A stretch of DNA of 64,000 nucleotides from Vibrio navarrensis (GCF_000764325.1 NZ_JMCG01000002.1:806001-870000); one strand, 5' to 3'. Shown: positions 39,089 through 49,587, counted from the stretch's first letter. Notes: generated by a model not told the origin, from the sequence alone. Translations and numbers: made by a program.

Positions 39089-40264
39089 ATGATGTTAAAG
39101 CCCCCCGCTCTCAGTTTGTATGTGCACATTCCTTGGTGTGTACAAAAATGCCCGTACTGCGATTTCAACTCTCACGCTGTAAAAGAAGCGATCCCGGAGC
39201 AGCAGTACATTCTTGCCTTGTTGGAAGATTTGGATCGCGACATTGAGAAATATCGTCTCAATGATGCACCGCGCCCGCTGCACTCGATCTTCATCGGCGG
39301 TGGCACACCCAGTTTAATTTCCGCAGAAGGGATAGCGCAGCTTTTGCAAGGCATTGAGCAGCGGATTGCCTTCACGCCAGAGATCGAAATCACCATGGAA
39401 GCCAACCCAGGTACGATAGAAGCCAAGCGCTTTGCTGGCTATCGCGCTGCGGGAGTAACACGTATTTCGATTGGTGTGCAAAGCTTTGAAGCGGAAAAAC
39501 TCGAACGTTTAGGGCGGATCCATGGTCAGCAAGAAGCGGTCGCTGCCGCGCAGCTTGCTCACCAAATAGGCCTCAACAGTTTCAATTTGGATTTGATGCA
39601 CGGTTTGCCGGATCAAAGTATTGATCAAGCCTTGGCGGATCTCGATAAAGCGATTGAGCTCAACCCACCGCATCTCTCTTGGTATCAGCTCACGATCGAG
39701 CCGAACACCATGTTTTACTACAAACCACCAGTGTTACCTGATGATGATGATTTGTGGGATATTTTCGAACAAGGCCACCAGAAACTGACCGCAGCAGGGT
39801 ATGTGCAGTACGAAATCTCCGGTTACAGCAAACCGGGTTATCAGTGCCGTCACAACCTCAACTACTGGCGCTTTGGCGACTATCTCGGCATCGGTTGTGG
39901 CTCCCACGGTAAACTGAGTTTTGCCGATGGGCGCATCATTCGCACCACCAAAATCAAACACCCTCGTGGCTACTTAGCGGCATATCAGAATATGGTCAAA
40001 CCCTATCTTGATAGTGAGCAGTTGGTTGCGGCGCAAGAGAGACCATTCGAATTCTTTATGAACCGTTTTCGCTTAATGGAAGCCTGCCCTAAGCAAGATT
40101 TTATCGATACCACTGGGCTAGGTTTGGAGGCGATTGCAACGACAATTCAATGGGCGTTGGAAATGGGCTACTTGCGTGAAGATGCCACGCAATGGCAGAT
40201 CACGGAGAAAGGCAAACTGTTCCTCAATGACCTGCTCGAAGCGTTTATGCCTGACGAAGAGTAA
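39089..40264 (+). CDS. hemW: Heme chaperone HemW (radical SAM)
   Basis: Radical-SAM family protein that binds heme and delivers it to respiratory enzymes. It is often mis-named oxygen-independent coproporphyrinogen oxidase. It is 391 aa. The cluster motif CxxxCxxC is C17, C21, C24; the fourth-residue pattern CPYCDF differs from HemN. IGGGTPSL and IGVQSFEAEKLERLGR follow, and a HemN C-terminal domain closes the protein. The start may be either of two adjacent ATGs. Confidence 0.94.
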   Translation: MMLKPPALSLYVHIPWCVQKCPYCDFNSHAVKEAIPEQQYILALLEDLDRDIEKYRLNDAPRPLHSIFIGGGTPSLISAEGIAQLLQGIEQRIAFTPEIEITMEANPGTIEAKRFAGYRAAGVTRISIGVQSFEAEKLERLGRIHGQQEAVAAAQLAHQIGLNSFNLDLMHGLPDQSIDQALADLDKAIELNPPHLSWYQLTIEPNTMFYYKPPVLPDDDDLWDIFEQGHQKLTAAGYVQYEISGYSKPGYQCRHNLNYWRFGDYLGIGCGSHGKLSFADGRIIRTTKIKHPRGYLAAYQNMVKPYLDSEQLVAAQERPFEFFMNRFRLMEACPKQDFIDTTGLGLEAIATTIQWALEMGYLREDATQWQITEKGKLFLNDLLEAFMPDEE

Positions 40265-40303
40265 GTCATGATAAGCGCCGAGGCTTAACCTTGGCGCTAT
40301 CGG

Positions 40304-41224
40304 TTAAAAAATAGAGCGCCCGATACGCTGCGAAAAGAGTTCAAGCGCTTTAGTCCCTGCCAGCGAGTTACCCGACGCATCAAGCTCTGGCGACCAAACC
40401 GCAATGGTCATATCGCCCGGCACCACGGCAATAATTCCACCGCCAACCCCCGATTTGCCCGGCATACCGACACGGTAAGCGAACTCTCCGGCGCCATCGT
40501 ACAGCCCACAGGTCGCCAGCAGCGCGTTAAGCTGCTTGGTCTGCACCGGGGTAATGACTTTCTTGCCCGTGTGCACCGAAGTGCCTTTGTTGGCGAGATA
40601 ACTGAAGGTTTTCGCCAGATCGACACAGCTCATCTTGAGCGCGCAGGCGTGAAAATAGTTGTTCAATACAGGAATCACGTCGTTGTCGAAATTGCCGAAC
40701 GAGCGCATCAGATACGCAATCGCCGCGTTACGATCGCTGTGCATCATCTCGGAAGCCGCCACGATTTTATCGTAGCAGATTTGGTTATCCCCCGAGAGCT
40801 GGCGAACAAACTCCAGCAGGCGTTGGCGTGGTGCGGACAAACGGCTGGCGAGCAAATCCGCCACCACAATCGCCCCAGCATTAATAAACGGATTACGTGG
40901 AATTCCCTGCTCCATCTCAAGCTGGATCAGCGAGTTAAACGCCTGCCCCGAAGGCTCTTTGCCCACTCGACGCCAAATCTCATCGGGCTGATACAAACAC
41001 ATTGCCAAAGTTAAGCTTAGCGCTTTGGAAATCGATTGAATGGAAAAGCTCTCCTCGGCATCACCGGCCGCGATGATTTCACCTTCATTGGTGTACACCG
41101 CCATACCCAGTTTCTCCGCCGGAACTTTCGCCAGTGCGGGAATATAATCGGCAACCTTGCCACGCCCAATCAAGGGGCGAACTTCGTCCAGAATTTCAGC
41201 GAGCAACGCTTTTGTCGGCTTCAT
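40304..41224 (-). CDS. glsA: Glutaminase
   Basis: Hydrolyses glutamine to glutamate and ammonia. It is 306 aa with a beta-lactamase-like fold. The catalytic Ser-x-x-Lys is S64-I-S-K67 in [22 protein letters not shown], the YxN-like region and the C-terminal GKSGVGGGI motif are present. It is a single gene in a convergent pair with hemW. The symbol could equally be glsB. Confidence 0.94.
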   Translation of the reverse strand: MKPTKALLAEILDEVRPLIGRGKVADYIPALAKVPAEKLGMAVYTNEGEIIAAGDAEESFSIQSISKALSLTLAMCLYQPDEIWRRVGKEPSGQAFNSLIQLEMEQGIPRNPFINAGAIVVADLLASRLSAPRQRLLEFVRQLSGDNQICYDKIVAASEMMHSDRNAAIAYLMRSFGNFDNDVIPVLNNYFHACALKMSCVDLAKTFSYLANKGTSVHTGKKVITPVQTKQLNALLATCGLYDGAGEFAYRVGMPGKSGVGGGIIAVVPGDMTIAVWSPELDASGNSLAGTKALELFSQRIGRSIF

Positions 41225-41335
41225 GACTTTTTACCTGACTGCTTGTTATTTTTCTTGTAGGGTCAAAAAAGCCAACATCGATAATGTTGGCTCTTTGTTA
41301 TGCAGTGTGCGGATTTTACAAAAACCAGTCAAACA

Positions 41336-42055
41336 CTAATTGGTGCGTTTGTACTTGATGTCCCACACACCGTGACCTAAACGATGTCCACGCGCTTCAA
41401 ACTTAGTCAAAGGACGCTCTTCTGGACGCGGAATGTAGTCACCTTCCTGTGCGATATTGGCAAAACCGGGCGCTTGATTCATCACTTCAATCATGTGCTC
41501 TGCGTAGTTTTCCCAATCTGTCGCCATGTGGAAAATCCCTTCATTCGGGATCAATTTCTGGCGTACCATTTCGGCGAACTCAAGCTGCACAATGCGGCGC
41601 TTATGGTGACGCTTTTTGTGCCACGGATCAGGGAAAAACAGTTGCAGCGTCGCCAAGCTGTCATTGGGGATCATGTGTTCAAACACTTCCACCGCATCAT
41701 GGCACATTACGCGCAAATTGGTCAGGCCCGCTTCGCGTGCATCCGACAGACACGCACCAACACCTGGGCTGTGCACTTCGATACCAAAGAAGTTTTTCTC
41801 CGGCGCGTTTTTCGCCATTTCGACCAGCGAAGCGCCCATGCCGAAGCCGATTTCAAGAACCACTGGATTGTCGTTACCAAAGACCTCTTTCCAATCAAGA
41901 AGTTGTGCTTGGTAGTCGATACCCATTGTCGGCCAGCACTCTTTCATCGCATTCTCTTGACCTTTGGTTAAACGGCCTTCGCGACGAACAAAACTGCGTA
42001 TCTTACGGATCAACTTACCGTCTTCATTGAATTCGTTAGTGGTCACTTCACTCAT
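41336..42055 (-). CDS. trmB: tRNA (guanine-N7-)-methyltransferase TrmB
   Basis: Methylates G46 in tRNA variable loops with SAM. It is 239 aa from the ATG at 42053-42055 ([14 protein letters not shown]), with AGG upstream. SAM-binding [15 protein letters not shown] and the [16 protein letters not shown] substrate motif are clear. It is divergent from mutY across 165 nt. Confidence 0.96.
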   Translation of the reverse strand: MSEVTTNEFNEDGKLIRKIRSFVRREGRLTKGQENAMKECWPTMGIDYQAQLLDWKEVFGNDNPVVLEIGFGMGASLVEMAKNAPEKNFFGIEVHSPGVGACLSDAREAGLTNLRVMCHDAVEVFEHMIPNDSLATLQLFFPDPWHKKRHHKRRIVQLEFAEMVRQKLIPNEGIFHMATDWENYAEHMIEVMNQAPGFANIAQEGDYIPRPEERPLTKFEARGHRLGHGVWDIKYKRTN

Positions 42056-42220
42056 GGATTCTGCCTGCACATTGATTAATCAAAGCGGGGATTATCCAAA
42101 GAATTTTCTTTGGCGCAAGTGTTATCCGTAAAAACGAGTATCCCCACACTTTGTCGGTTGTACTTTCACCCTATTCTGTGATGCAATTTTGCCTACAAAT
42201 AATAGAACACAGAGCAAGTC

Positions 42221-43273
42221 GTGACCCCTTTTGCTAATGCCATTTTGAAATGGTACGACGCCTATGGAAGAAAAAATCTCCCTTGGCAACAGAACAAAAC
42301 TGCCTACAGCGTCTGGCTGTCGGAGATCATGCTGCAACAGACACAAGTTGCGACCGTGATCCCTTATTATCAACGCTTTTTGCAACGTTTCCCGACCGTG
42401 ACCGATCTGGCTAACGCCGAGCAAGATGAAGTCTTGCATCTGTGGACTGGGCTTGGTTACTACGCGCGGGCGCGCAACCTGCACAAAGCGGCCAAAATCG
42501 TCGCGCAGCAATATCAAGGCGAGTTTCCCACCGATATTGAACAGATGAACGCCCTGCCGGGCATTGGCCGTTCTACCGCAGCAGCGGTGCTCTCTTCTGT
42601 TTATAAGCAGCCACATGCCATTCTTGATGGCAATGTGAAACGCACCTTATCTCGCGCCTTTGCCGTTGAAGGTTGGTCTGGGCAAAAAGCGGTTGAGAAT
42701 CAGCTTTGGCAGCTCGCCGAAGCGCATACACCGCAGCAAGATGTCGATAAATACAATCAAGCGATGATGGATATGGGCGCGATGATCTGCACGCGCAGCA
42801 AACCCAAATGCAGCTTGTGCCCGGTAGCGGATTTGTGTCTCGCCCAAAAACAAGGCAACCCACTCGATTATCCCGGCAAAAAGCCGAAAAAAGAGAAACC
42901 GACCAAGCAAACTTGGTTTGTAATGTTGCATCACGACAATCAAGTGTGGCTAGAGCAGCGACCGCAAAGCGGAATCTGGGGCGGGCTGTTTTGTTTCCCG
43001 CAACAACCAGAGAATGACCTGAGCGATTTGTTGGCCAAACGTGGTATCCGTGACGAGCACATTCGTACCCAGCAAACCCTGATCGCGTTTCGCCATACCT
43101 TTAGCCACTATCACCTCGATATCACGCCGATTCTGTTGGATTTATCAAAGCAACCCAATGTGATAATGGAAGCGGGCAACGGTCTTTGGTATAACTTAGC
43201 TCAACCCGAAACCATAGGTCTGGCGGCTCCGGTCAAACAGCTACTGGAAAGCCTGCCCCATGAACTTCGTTAA
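42221..43273 (+). CDS. mutY: Adenine DNA glycosylase MutY
   Basis: Removes A mispaired with 8-oxoG. It is 350 aa with a GTG start. The helix-hairpin-helix [12 protein letters not shown], catalytic E35 (WLSEIMLQQ) and D136 (AILDGNVKR), and the iron-sulfur cysteines C190, C197, C200 and C206 are visible. The C-terminal Nudix-like domain that reads 8-oxoG includes [11 protein letters not shown]. It lies 21 nt before yggX. Confidence 0.97.
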   Translation: MTPFANAILKWYDAYGRKNLPWQQNKTAYSVWLSEIMLQQTQVATVIPYYQRFLQRFPTVTDLANAEQDEVLHLWTGLGYYARARNLHKAAKIVAQQYQGEFPTDIEQMNALPGIGRSTAAAVLSSVYKQPHAILDGNVKRTLSRAFAVEGWSGQKAVENQLWQLAEAHTPQQDVDKYNQAMMDMGAMICTRSKPKCSLCPVADLCLAQKQGNPLDYPGKKPKKEKPTKQTWFVMLHHDNQVWLEQRPQSGIWGGLFCFPQQPENDLSDLLAKRGIRDEHIRTQQTLIAFRHTFSHYHLDITPILLDLSKQPNVIMEAGNGLWYNLAQPETIGLAAPVKQLLESLPHELR

Positions 43274-43294
43274 AGCTTTATTTAAGGAGTCACT

Positions 43295-43567
43295 ATGAGC
43301 CGCACTGTTTTTTGTGCTCGTCTAAACAAAGAGGCTGAAGGCCTAGATTTTCAACTTTACCCGGGCGAGTTGGGTAAACGTATTTTCGATACCATTTCCA
43401 AAGAAGCTTGGGGGCAGTGGCAGCATAAACAAACCATGCTGATCAACGAGAAAAAGCTCAATATGATGGATCCAGAACATCGCAAACTGCTCGAAACCGA
43501 AATGGTGAACTTCCTGTTTGAAGGCAAAGAAGTGCATATCGAAGGCTATACTCCACCAAGTCAATAA
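43295..43567 (+). CDS. yggX: Fe(2+)-trafficking protein YggX
   Basis: Small cytoplasmic protein that protects iron-sulfur clusters from oxidation. It is 90 aa with [20 protein letters not shown]7 is the functionally important cysteine in homologues. It is co-transcribed with mutY, an iron-sulfur enzyme. A terminator follows. Confidence 0.96.
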   Translation: MSRTVFCARLNKEAEGLDFQLYPGELGKRIFDTISKEAWGQWQHKQTMLINEKKLNMMDPEHRKLLETEMVNFLFEGKEVHIEGYTPPSQ

Positions 43568-43591
43568 ACTGGGTTTGCAAGCTCTTCAATC

Positions 43592-43629
43592 AATGACATC
43601 ATTGCTGACGCACTGATGTCATTTTTTTG
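43592..43629 (+). terminator. Terminator after yggX
   Basis: A 10-bp stem AATGACATCA/TGATGTCATT, then a T run. It lies upstream of the mltC start. Confidence 0.88.
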
Positions 43630-43644
43630 TTTAATGGAACCGCC

Positions 43645-44775
43645 ATGAAGAAACTTGGATACATACTGATCACGCTATTGCTGGCAGGTTGTAGTCGGGA
43701 ATTCATCGAGAACATCTACGATGTCAACTATGAACCGACCAACCGCTTTGCCAATAATTTAGCGCAGCTGCCCGGTCAGTTTGAAAAAGATACCGCAGCG
43801 CTGGACGCGCTGATCGATAGTTTCTCCGGTAACATTAAAAAGCGTTGGGGCAGCCGAGAGATCAAAATGGCGGGTAAGAGCAACTACGTCAAATACATCG
43901 ACAACTACCTCAGCCGAGCCGACGTCAACTTCACCACCGGCAATATTTTAATTGAAACCGTCTCACCCACTGAGCCGGAAAACCACCTCAAAAAAGCCAT
44001 TATTACCACCTTGCTCACTCCCGATGATCCCGCGAACGTCGATCTCTTTTCCTCCAAGGAGATCCACTTAGAAGGACGCCCGTTTCTCTACAACCAAGTG
44101 GTTGATCAAGACAAAAAAGCCATTCAATGGTCTTGGCGTGCCAACCGCTTTGCCGATTACTTGATTGCTACCCAGCTTAAAACCCGCACCGTAGACTTCA
44201 AAAAAGCCTACTACGTAGAAATTCCCATGGTGGCCGACCACATCATGAAACGCAGCTACCAGTACGCCGATATCGTGAGGAAAGCATCGCAGAAGTACGG
44301 CATTGATGAAGATCTGATTTACGCCATCATTAAGACCGAAAGTAGCTTCAACCCGTATGCGGTGAGTTGGGCTAATGCCTATGGTCTGATGCAGGTGGTA
44401 CCCAAAACCGCCGGTCGCGATGTGTTCAATTTAGTCAAAAACCGTTCTGGTGAACCTTCGCCGGAATATCTGTTTAACCCTGAAAACAACATCGACACAG
44501 GCACTGCTTACTTTTATCTGCTGAAAAATCGCTACCTCAAAGACGTCACCCACCCGACATCGCTCGAGTACTCGATGATTTCGGCCTACAACGGCGGTAC
44601 GGGCGGTGTGCTCAACACCTTTAACCGTAGCGATCGCAAACGCGCCATGCGCGATCTCAATGCACTACAGCCCAACCAAGTGTATTGGGCCTTAACAAAA
44701 AAACATCCCAATGCTGAAGCCCGACGCTACTTAGAGAAAGTGACTCAGTTTAAGAAAGAATTTAATCAGGGCTAA
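43645..44775 (+). CDS. mltC: Membrane-bound lytic murein transglycosylase C
   Basis: Outer-membrane lipoprotein that cleaves peptidoglycan to anhydromuropeptides. It is 376 aa from the ATG at 43645 and has a lipobox LLAGC with C16. An N-terminal MltC domain is followed by a Slt-type C-terminal domain; the catalytic Glu is in IKTESSFNPYAVS, with YGLMQVVPKTAG and YNGG motifs. A GGA eight bases upstream supports this start over one six codons earlier. Confidence 0.95.
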   Translation: MKKLGYILITLLLAGCSREFIENIYDVNYEPTNRFANNLAQLPGQFEKDTAALDALIDSFSGNIKKRWGSREIKMAGKSNYVKYIDNYLSRADVNFTTGNILIETVSPTEPENHLKKAIITTLLTPDDPANVDLFSSKEIHLEGRPFLYNQVVDQDKKAIQWSWRANRFADYLIATQLKTRTVDFKKAYYVEIPMVADHIMKRSYQYADIVRKASQKYGIDEDLIYAIIKTESSFNPYAVSWANAYGLMQVVPKTAGRDVFNLVKNRSGEPSPEYLFNPENNIDTGTAYFYLLKNRYLKDVTHPTSLEYSMISAYNGGTGGVLNTFNRSDRKRAMRDLNALQPNQVYWALTKKHPNAEARRYLEKVTQFKKEFNQG

Positions 44776-44843
44776 TCTTTATAGAGACAAAGGGTAAAGT
44801 TTCATCACTCAGATTTTTTTCAGCGATTTATTGAAAAAAGGGG

Positions 44844-44872
44844 TTGACGCTTGAAGAGAAAATCCGTTTAAT
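44844..44872 (+). promoter_or_regulatory. Promoter of first tRNA array
   Basis: TTGACG (44844-44849), a 17-nt spacer and TTTAAT (44867-44872), followed by a GC-rich AGCGC discriminator typical of stable-RNA promoters, 11 nt before tRNA-Phe. Confidence 0.75.
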
Positions 44873-44883
44873 AGCGCTCCGTT

Positions 44884-44959
44884 GCCCGGATAGCTCAGTC
44901 GGTAGAGCAGAGGATTGAAAATCCTCGTGTCGGTGGTTCGATTCCGCCTCCGGGCACCA
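44884..44959 (+). tRNA. tRNA-Phe (GAA)
   Basis: A 76-nt cloverleaf with encoded CCA. Acceptor GCCCGGA/TCCGGGC, anticodon GAA in loop TTGAAAA. First gene of the first array. Confidence 0.98.
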
Positions 44960-45008
44960 CGAATTAAAATCGTTGGTGCTAAATGTACGAGCGATAAAAA
45001 TATAGTGT

Positions 45009-45084
<76 letters not shown>

Positions 45085-45123
45085 TTTACAATAACTCTTG
45101 CCTTGCAAGAGATAGCGAATAGT

Positions 45124-45199
45124 TCCTCCTTAGCTCAGTCGGTAGAGCGACGGACTGTTAATCCGCAGGTCGCTGGTTCGAGCCCAGCAGGAGGAGCCA
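45124..45199 (+). tRNA. tRNA-Asn (GTT)
   Basis: A 76-nt cloverleaf, acceptor TCCTCCT/AGGAGGA, anticodon GTT in loop CTGTTAA, encoded CCA. Last of the first array. Confidence 0.98.
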
Positions 45200-45205
45200 C
45201 TTTCA

Positions 45206-45236
45206 AAGCCAAGTCACTGACTTGGCTTTTTTCTTT
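45206..45236 (+). terminator. Terminator of first tRNA array
   Basis: Inverted repeat AAGCCAAGT/ACTTGGCTT with a small loop, then TTTTTTC. Confidence 0.88.
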
Positions 45237-45457
45237 TCTGCGTATCGCTATTTTCTCATATCCCCCGCTCTGCATTATTCAAACGAGTGTTGTACCACAT
45301 AAAAAAGCACTTATTTCACAGCAAAAATTTAATCCATATCATGCTTTCTATACGGGCTACTATTCGTTTCAAATTGACTACACTAAGATGAAATATACGT
45401 GAAATAGATCTAGCAATCGCCCTGACTTGTCGACGCCATCATCATGTGAGCCATTAT

Positions 45458-47083
45458 ATGAAACTAAAAACACAAGCTTATTTGTTATCGGGAATTATCT
45501 TAGTAGCCCTGCTTGCTTTAACCGCAACAGGTCTCTGGACGCTACGCGTGGTCAGTAACTTAGACAATAAAGCCCGAGTCACCGAGTTGTTTCGCAGCGC
45601 CTACAGCATATTAACCGAGATCGAAAAAATGTCGGTGGAAGGCAAAATCCCCGAGGCAGAAGCCAAAGCACTCGCAACTCGCCTATTGCGTAACAATATT
45701 TATAAAGACAATGAGTATGTTTATGTCGCCGACGACAAGATGATATTCATCGCCACACCACTTGATCCGCAGCTTCACGGCACAAGTTTTCATGACTTTA
45801 AAGATGGCAAAGGCAACAGCGTTGGTCAGTTGATTCTCGATATTTTAGGTCGCCGAACTGGGCAATTGGTCGAGTACACATGGACACAGAAACAAGCCGA
45901 TGGCTCAATTGAAGAGAAACTGTCAATAGCAGAAAGAACACCGCATTGGAAATGGGTGGTTGGCACGGGCATCGGTTTCAACGAAGTGAACGCGCGTTTC
46001 TGGTCGACTGCACAGTGGCAACTTTTCTTGTGCTTAGTGATTGCGGGCGCCATCTTGACCGGACTTATCATCTCCATCAGAAAAATGCTCAACTTGTTGG
46101 GCGGAGAACCCAATGATGTGCGCAAAGCGGTGCAAGCCGTAGCCCAAGGCCATATTCAAACCAGTTTTGATACTCAAGCTCCGCAGGGAAGCATCTACCA
46201 AGCGGTACAAGAGATGAGCCGTTCATTGGCGCAGATGATCACTAACTTAGGCAGTTCAATGCATGCGCTACGTGGCGAACTGGCATCGGTAGAATCCCGC
46301 TCGGATTCCATTGCTCATCTGTCTGCTTCTCAACAGCAGTCCACTGCCATGATTGCCACTGCTATGACAGAAATGGCCTCATCCGCTAACCATGTGGCAG
46401 ATTCGGCCAGCGATACAGCGCGTAATACCGATGAAGCGGACAAACAAAGTCAGCACACACAAAAACTCATCAACAACACCGTAGCGAACATTCAAGGCCT
46501 TGCTAATCAATTGGGGACAGCAAGCCAAGCGGTGGCCGACCTTGATCAAGATGTCAATAACATTGTCAAAGTACTGGATGTCATCGGCGATATTGCCGAA
46601 CAGACCAATCTATTGGCGTTGAATGCGGCGATTGAAGCGGCCCGTGCAGGCGAGCAGGGGCGTGGCTTTGCTGTGGTTGCTGACGAGGTTCGTAACCTTG
46701 CGGGTCGAACCCAAGCAAGCACCAAAGAAATTCAACAGATGATTAATAACTTGCAACAAGGATCGCGCAACGCAATCCAAACCATGGAAGTGTGTGCCGA
46801 GACTAGCCAGAGCACAGTCGTTGAATCAAAAAATGCTTCCGATGCCCTGCAACAAATCGTCATTGCACTGGAATCCATCAGCTCAATGAGCCAGCAAATC
46901 GCTACTGCGGCGGCCGAACAGACCCAAGTAAGCGATGACATTGCAAAAAGAATCAATATGATTGAAGACAGCGGCAACCAACTAACGGCCGTGGTGACAG
47001 AGAGCCATAACAGCACCCGCAGTCTAGCGTCATTAGCGAATGATCTGGAAAGTTGGGTCAACAAGTTCTCCGTTAAAAACTAA
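45458..47083 (+). CDS. Methyl-accepting chemotaxis protein (Cache-type)
   Basis: Transmembrane chemoreceptor, 541 aa from the ATG at 45458. TM1 is about residues 7-29. The periplasmic single-Cache domain (about 35-185) includes YVYVADDK and [16 protein letters not shown] segments. TM2 is about 190-212. A HAMP-like linker precedes the cytoplasmic coiled coil, whose tip [20 protein letters not shown] is the highly conserved CheA/CheW-contact hairpin. The ligand is unknown. It sits between two similar tRNA arrays and ends at its own terminator. Confidence 0.93.
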   Translation: MKLKTQAYLLSGIILVALLALTATGLWTLRVVSNLDNKARVTELFRSAYSILTEIEKMSVEGKIPEAEAKALATRLLRNNIYKDNEYVYVADDKMIFIATPLDPQLHGTSFHDFKDGKGNSVGQLILDILGRRTGQLVEYTWTQKQADGSIEEKLSIAERTPHWKWVVGTGIGFNEVNARFWSTAQWQLFLCLVIAGAILTGLIISIRKMLNLLGGEPNDVRKAVQAVAQGHIQTSFDTQAPQGSIYQAVQEMSRSLAQMITNLGSSMHALRGELASVESRSDSIAHLSASQQQSTAMIATAMTEMASSANHVADSASDTARNTDEADKQSQHTQKLINNTVANIQGLANQLGTASQAVADLDQDVNNIVKVLDVIGDIAEQTNLLALNAAIEAARAGEQGRGFAVVADEVRNLAGRTQASTKEIQQMINNLQQGSRNAIQTMEVCAETSQSTVVESKNASDALQQIVIALESISSMSQQIATAAAEQTQVSDDIAKRINMIEDSGNQLTAVVTESHNSTRSLASLANDLESWVNKFSVKN

Positions 47084-47100
47084 GCGAACTCGTTTTCAAC

Positions 47101-47130
47101 AAAAAGCACGCTTTATCGCGTGCTTTTTCG
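47101..47130 (+). terminator. Terminator after the chemoreceptor gene
   Basis: An 11-bp stem AAAAAGCACGC/GCGTGCTTTTT with a 6-nt loop. Confidence 0.92.
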
Positions 47131-47276
47131 TATTCTAAGCCATAAAACACCCAATTAATCTCGTAAAAAACAGGCGCGATAATGTTTACAGACTGTACAC
47201 TCTTGTCATCAAATGGATAAAAACGCCCCGTTACGCACACAAAAACAGCAAACGATATTTTTTTTGCATTTTTGTA

Positions 47277-47305
47277 TTGACCTCCCTAACGAAAAACCGT
47301 TTAAT
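47277..47305 (+). promoter_or_regulatory. Promoter of second tRNA array
   Basis: TTGACC (47277-47282), a 17-nt spacer and TTTAAT (47300-47305), 11 nt before tRNA-Phe. Spacing and -10 are the same as for the first array. Confidence 0.75.
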
Positions 47306-47315
47306 ACACCTCGTC

Positions 47316-47391
47316 GCCCGGATAGCTCAGTCGGTAGAGCAGAGGATTGAAAATCCTCGTGTCGGTGGTTCGATTCCGCCTCCGGGCACCA
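47316..47391 (+). tRNA. tRNA-Phe (GAA)
   Basis: Identical to the copy at 44884, including encoded CCA. Confidence 0.98.
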
Positions 47392-47443
47392 CGAATTAAA
47401 GTCGTTGGTGCTTATTACGAACGACAGAAAAAGAATATCGCGT

Positions 47444-47519
<76 letters not shown>

Positions 47520-47526
47520 TTCTTTT

Positions 47527-47602
47527 GCCTCGATAGCTCAGTCGGTAGAGCAGAGGATTGAAAATCCTCGTGTCGGTGGTTCGATTCCGCCTCGAGGCAC
47601 CA
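47527..47602 (+). tRNA. tRNA-Phe (GAA), variant acceptor stem
   Basis: Same body as the other tRNA-Phe genes but with acceptor GCCTCGA/TCGAGGC instead of GCCCGGA/TCCGGGC. Two adjacent base pairs (4:69 and 5:68) differ on both strands, so pairing is kept. It starts only 7 nt after tRNA-Thr. Confidence 0.95.
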
Positions 47603-47700
47603 CTTTTGATAGCTGTGTTTTGATGAAGTTAAAATAACTTTTTGAAAAACATCGGCCAGTGCCCTAGGCGGGCCCGTTATTCCGCCTCGAGGCACCACTT
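47584..47700 (+). repeat. Direct repeat of a tRNA-Phe 3' tail around a 95-bp unit
   Basis: The 22 nt from 47584 to 47605 (half of the T arm, the acceptor strand, CCA and 3 more bases) recur exactly at 47679-47700. The spacer after the second copy resembles the spacer that follows the other tRNA-Phe genes, which suggests the second copy is the ancestral 3' end and about 95 bp was inserted. Confidence 0.8.
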
Positions 47701-47734
47701 ATTAAAGTTGTGCTAAAACACAATAAAGAATAGT

Positions 47735-47810
47735 TCCTCCTTAGCTCAGTCGGTAGAGCGACGGACTGTTAATCCGCAGGTCGCTGGTTCGAGCCCAGCA
47801 GGAGGAGCCA
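47735..47810 (+). tRNA. tRNA-Asn (GTT)
   Basis: Identical to the copy at 45124. Confidence 0.98.
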
Positions 47811-47842
47811 CTTTTCGTTAGCAAGAGTTATCTTGTTAACAA

Positions 47843-47919
<77 letters not shown>

Positions 47920-47934
47920 TCAAATTAAAATAGT

Positions 47935-48010
47935 TCCTCCTTAGCTCAGTCGGTAGAGCGACGGACTGTTAATCCGCAGGTCGCTGGTTCGAGCCCAGCA
48001 GGAGGAGCCA
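47935..48010 (+). tRNA. tRNA-Asn (GTT)
   Basis: Identical to the other tRNA-Asn genes here. Last tRNA of the second array. Confidence 0.98.
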
Positions 48011-48017
48011 AATTCAG

Positions 48018-48048
48018 AAAGCTGCATCACTGATGCAGCTTTTTTTTG
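48018..48048 (+). terminator. Terminator of second tRNA array
   Basis: Stem AAAGCTGCATCA / TGATGCAGCTTT followed by a long T run. Confidence 0.9.
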
Positions 48049-48156
48049 CGTTTTACTCCTATGCCACTTGTTCCAAATAGCCTATTTCCTGCGATAAAAA
48101 GCTGGCATGTTTCCAGCGCCAGCCTGTGAAACATCTCGCTTGAGTAGAGCCGAGCT

Positions 48157-49587
48157 CTACAAGCCCCCTAAGCAAATGTATTTAGTTTCCAGGAACTCAT
48201 CCAAACCTTGTCTCGCCCCCTCTCTACCAAGACCAGATTCCTTGATACCGCCAAAGGGCGCTACTTCAGTCGAGATGAGCCCTTCATTTATGCCAACCAT
48301 ACCGTATTCTAGCGCCTCGCTGACTCGTACAGCACGCTTGAGGCTTTCGGTATAGAAATAGCTAGCCAGCCCATATTCCGTATCATTGGCCATTGCGATC
48401 ACTTCATCGTCATCCGTAAACTCAACAATCGGCAACACCGGGCCAAAAAGCTCTTGATGAATAATGTCCATTTGATGCGTTACACGATCAAGTAAGATTG
48501 GAGGCATAAAATGACCGGGTAAAGATTGAGGAGTCATCAGCAGTTGTGCCCCTTCTGCCAAAGCCTCTTCAACAAGTGCTTCCAGCCTATGTTTCGCCGC
48601 AATCGAGATCAGCGGCCCCAATGAGTTACCCTCGTCCAATCCATTCCCGGCTTTAAGCTGCTCTACTCGTGGTATGAGCTTGGCAAGAAAAGCATCCTTA
48701 ATATTGCGATGCAGGTACAAACGATTAGTGCACACACAAGTTTGCCCAGCATTACGAAACTTCGATGCCATCAAGCCCTCAACGGCTTGGTCGAGATCCG
48801 CATCATCAAACACAATAAAAGGAGCATTGCCGCCAAGTTCCATCGACACCGCTTTTACAGTGGATGCACTCTGCTGCATTAATATTTTTCCAACTCGAGT
48901 AGAACCGGTAAATGAGAGTTTTTTAATTCGCTTATCCCCCGTAAGCATTTCACCGACTTCGCTGGACTGAGCACTCACTATGACTGAAAGTAAGTGTTCA
49001 GGGATACCCGCCAGATGCGCAAGATGCACAGCAGCAAGGGCGGTAAGCGGTGTCAGCTCTGAAGGTTTAACCACCATGCCACATCCTGCCGCTAGAGCAG
49101 GAGCCGCTTTTCGCGTGATCATCGCAATTGGAAAATTCCATGGTGTTATTGCCGCACAAACCCCGACAGGTTGGCGAATGGTCGTAATGCGCTGATGCAC
49201 CTTGTTTGCCGGAATAACCTCGCCATACGCGCGTTTTGCCTCTTCAGCAAACCACTCCACAAACGAAGATCCGTAGGCAACTTCAGCAAGGCTTTCGCTA
49301 AGAGGCTTTCCTTGCTCAAGCGTCATTAAGGTGGCCAGTGCCATCTGGTGCTAGATAAGTAACTCAAACCAACGCATCAACAGCAGGGCACGTTCTTTCG
49401 CACTCCTAGCAGCCCACGCTTTTTGAGCCTCGCAGCATGCTTCAATCTGCCTATCCACGCTTTTCAATGAACTCGGCTCAAGTGAGATCAACGTTTCTTG
49501 CGTTGCCGGATTGATAACATGCAGGCCATCAGAGACGGAAAGTTCTGCCAGTAACGCATCGAGTATCGGATCATTTAGTTGCAGCAT
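48157..49587 (-). pseudogene. NAD(P)-dependent aldehyde dehydrogenase, GabD-like, amber-interrupted
   Basis: Succinate-semialdehyde dehydrogenase-like enzyme (aldehyde to acid). The reading starts at the ATG 49585-49587 with AGGAGAG upstream. After 78 codons it meets TAG (49351-49353), then continues in the same frame for about 397 codons. The stop aligns with a Glu in E. coli GabD (MEHQDD region), so a single GAG-to-TAG change explains it. Motifs beyond it are intact: TPWNFPIAM, FTGSTRVG, MELGGNAPFIVFDDADLD and the catalytic Cys in GQTCVCTNRL. An internal ATG at 49344 would lack the N-terminal part of the fold. Confidence 0.85.

Noticed and set aside
49345..49353. Reading the aldehyde dehydrogenase amber codon as programmed recoding.
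   Set aside because: No recoding structure or suppressor tRNA is visible, and a single GAG-to-TAG change explains it.
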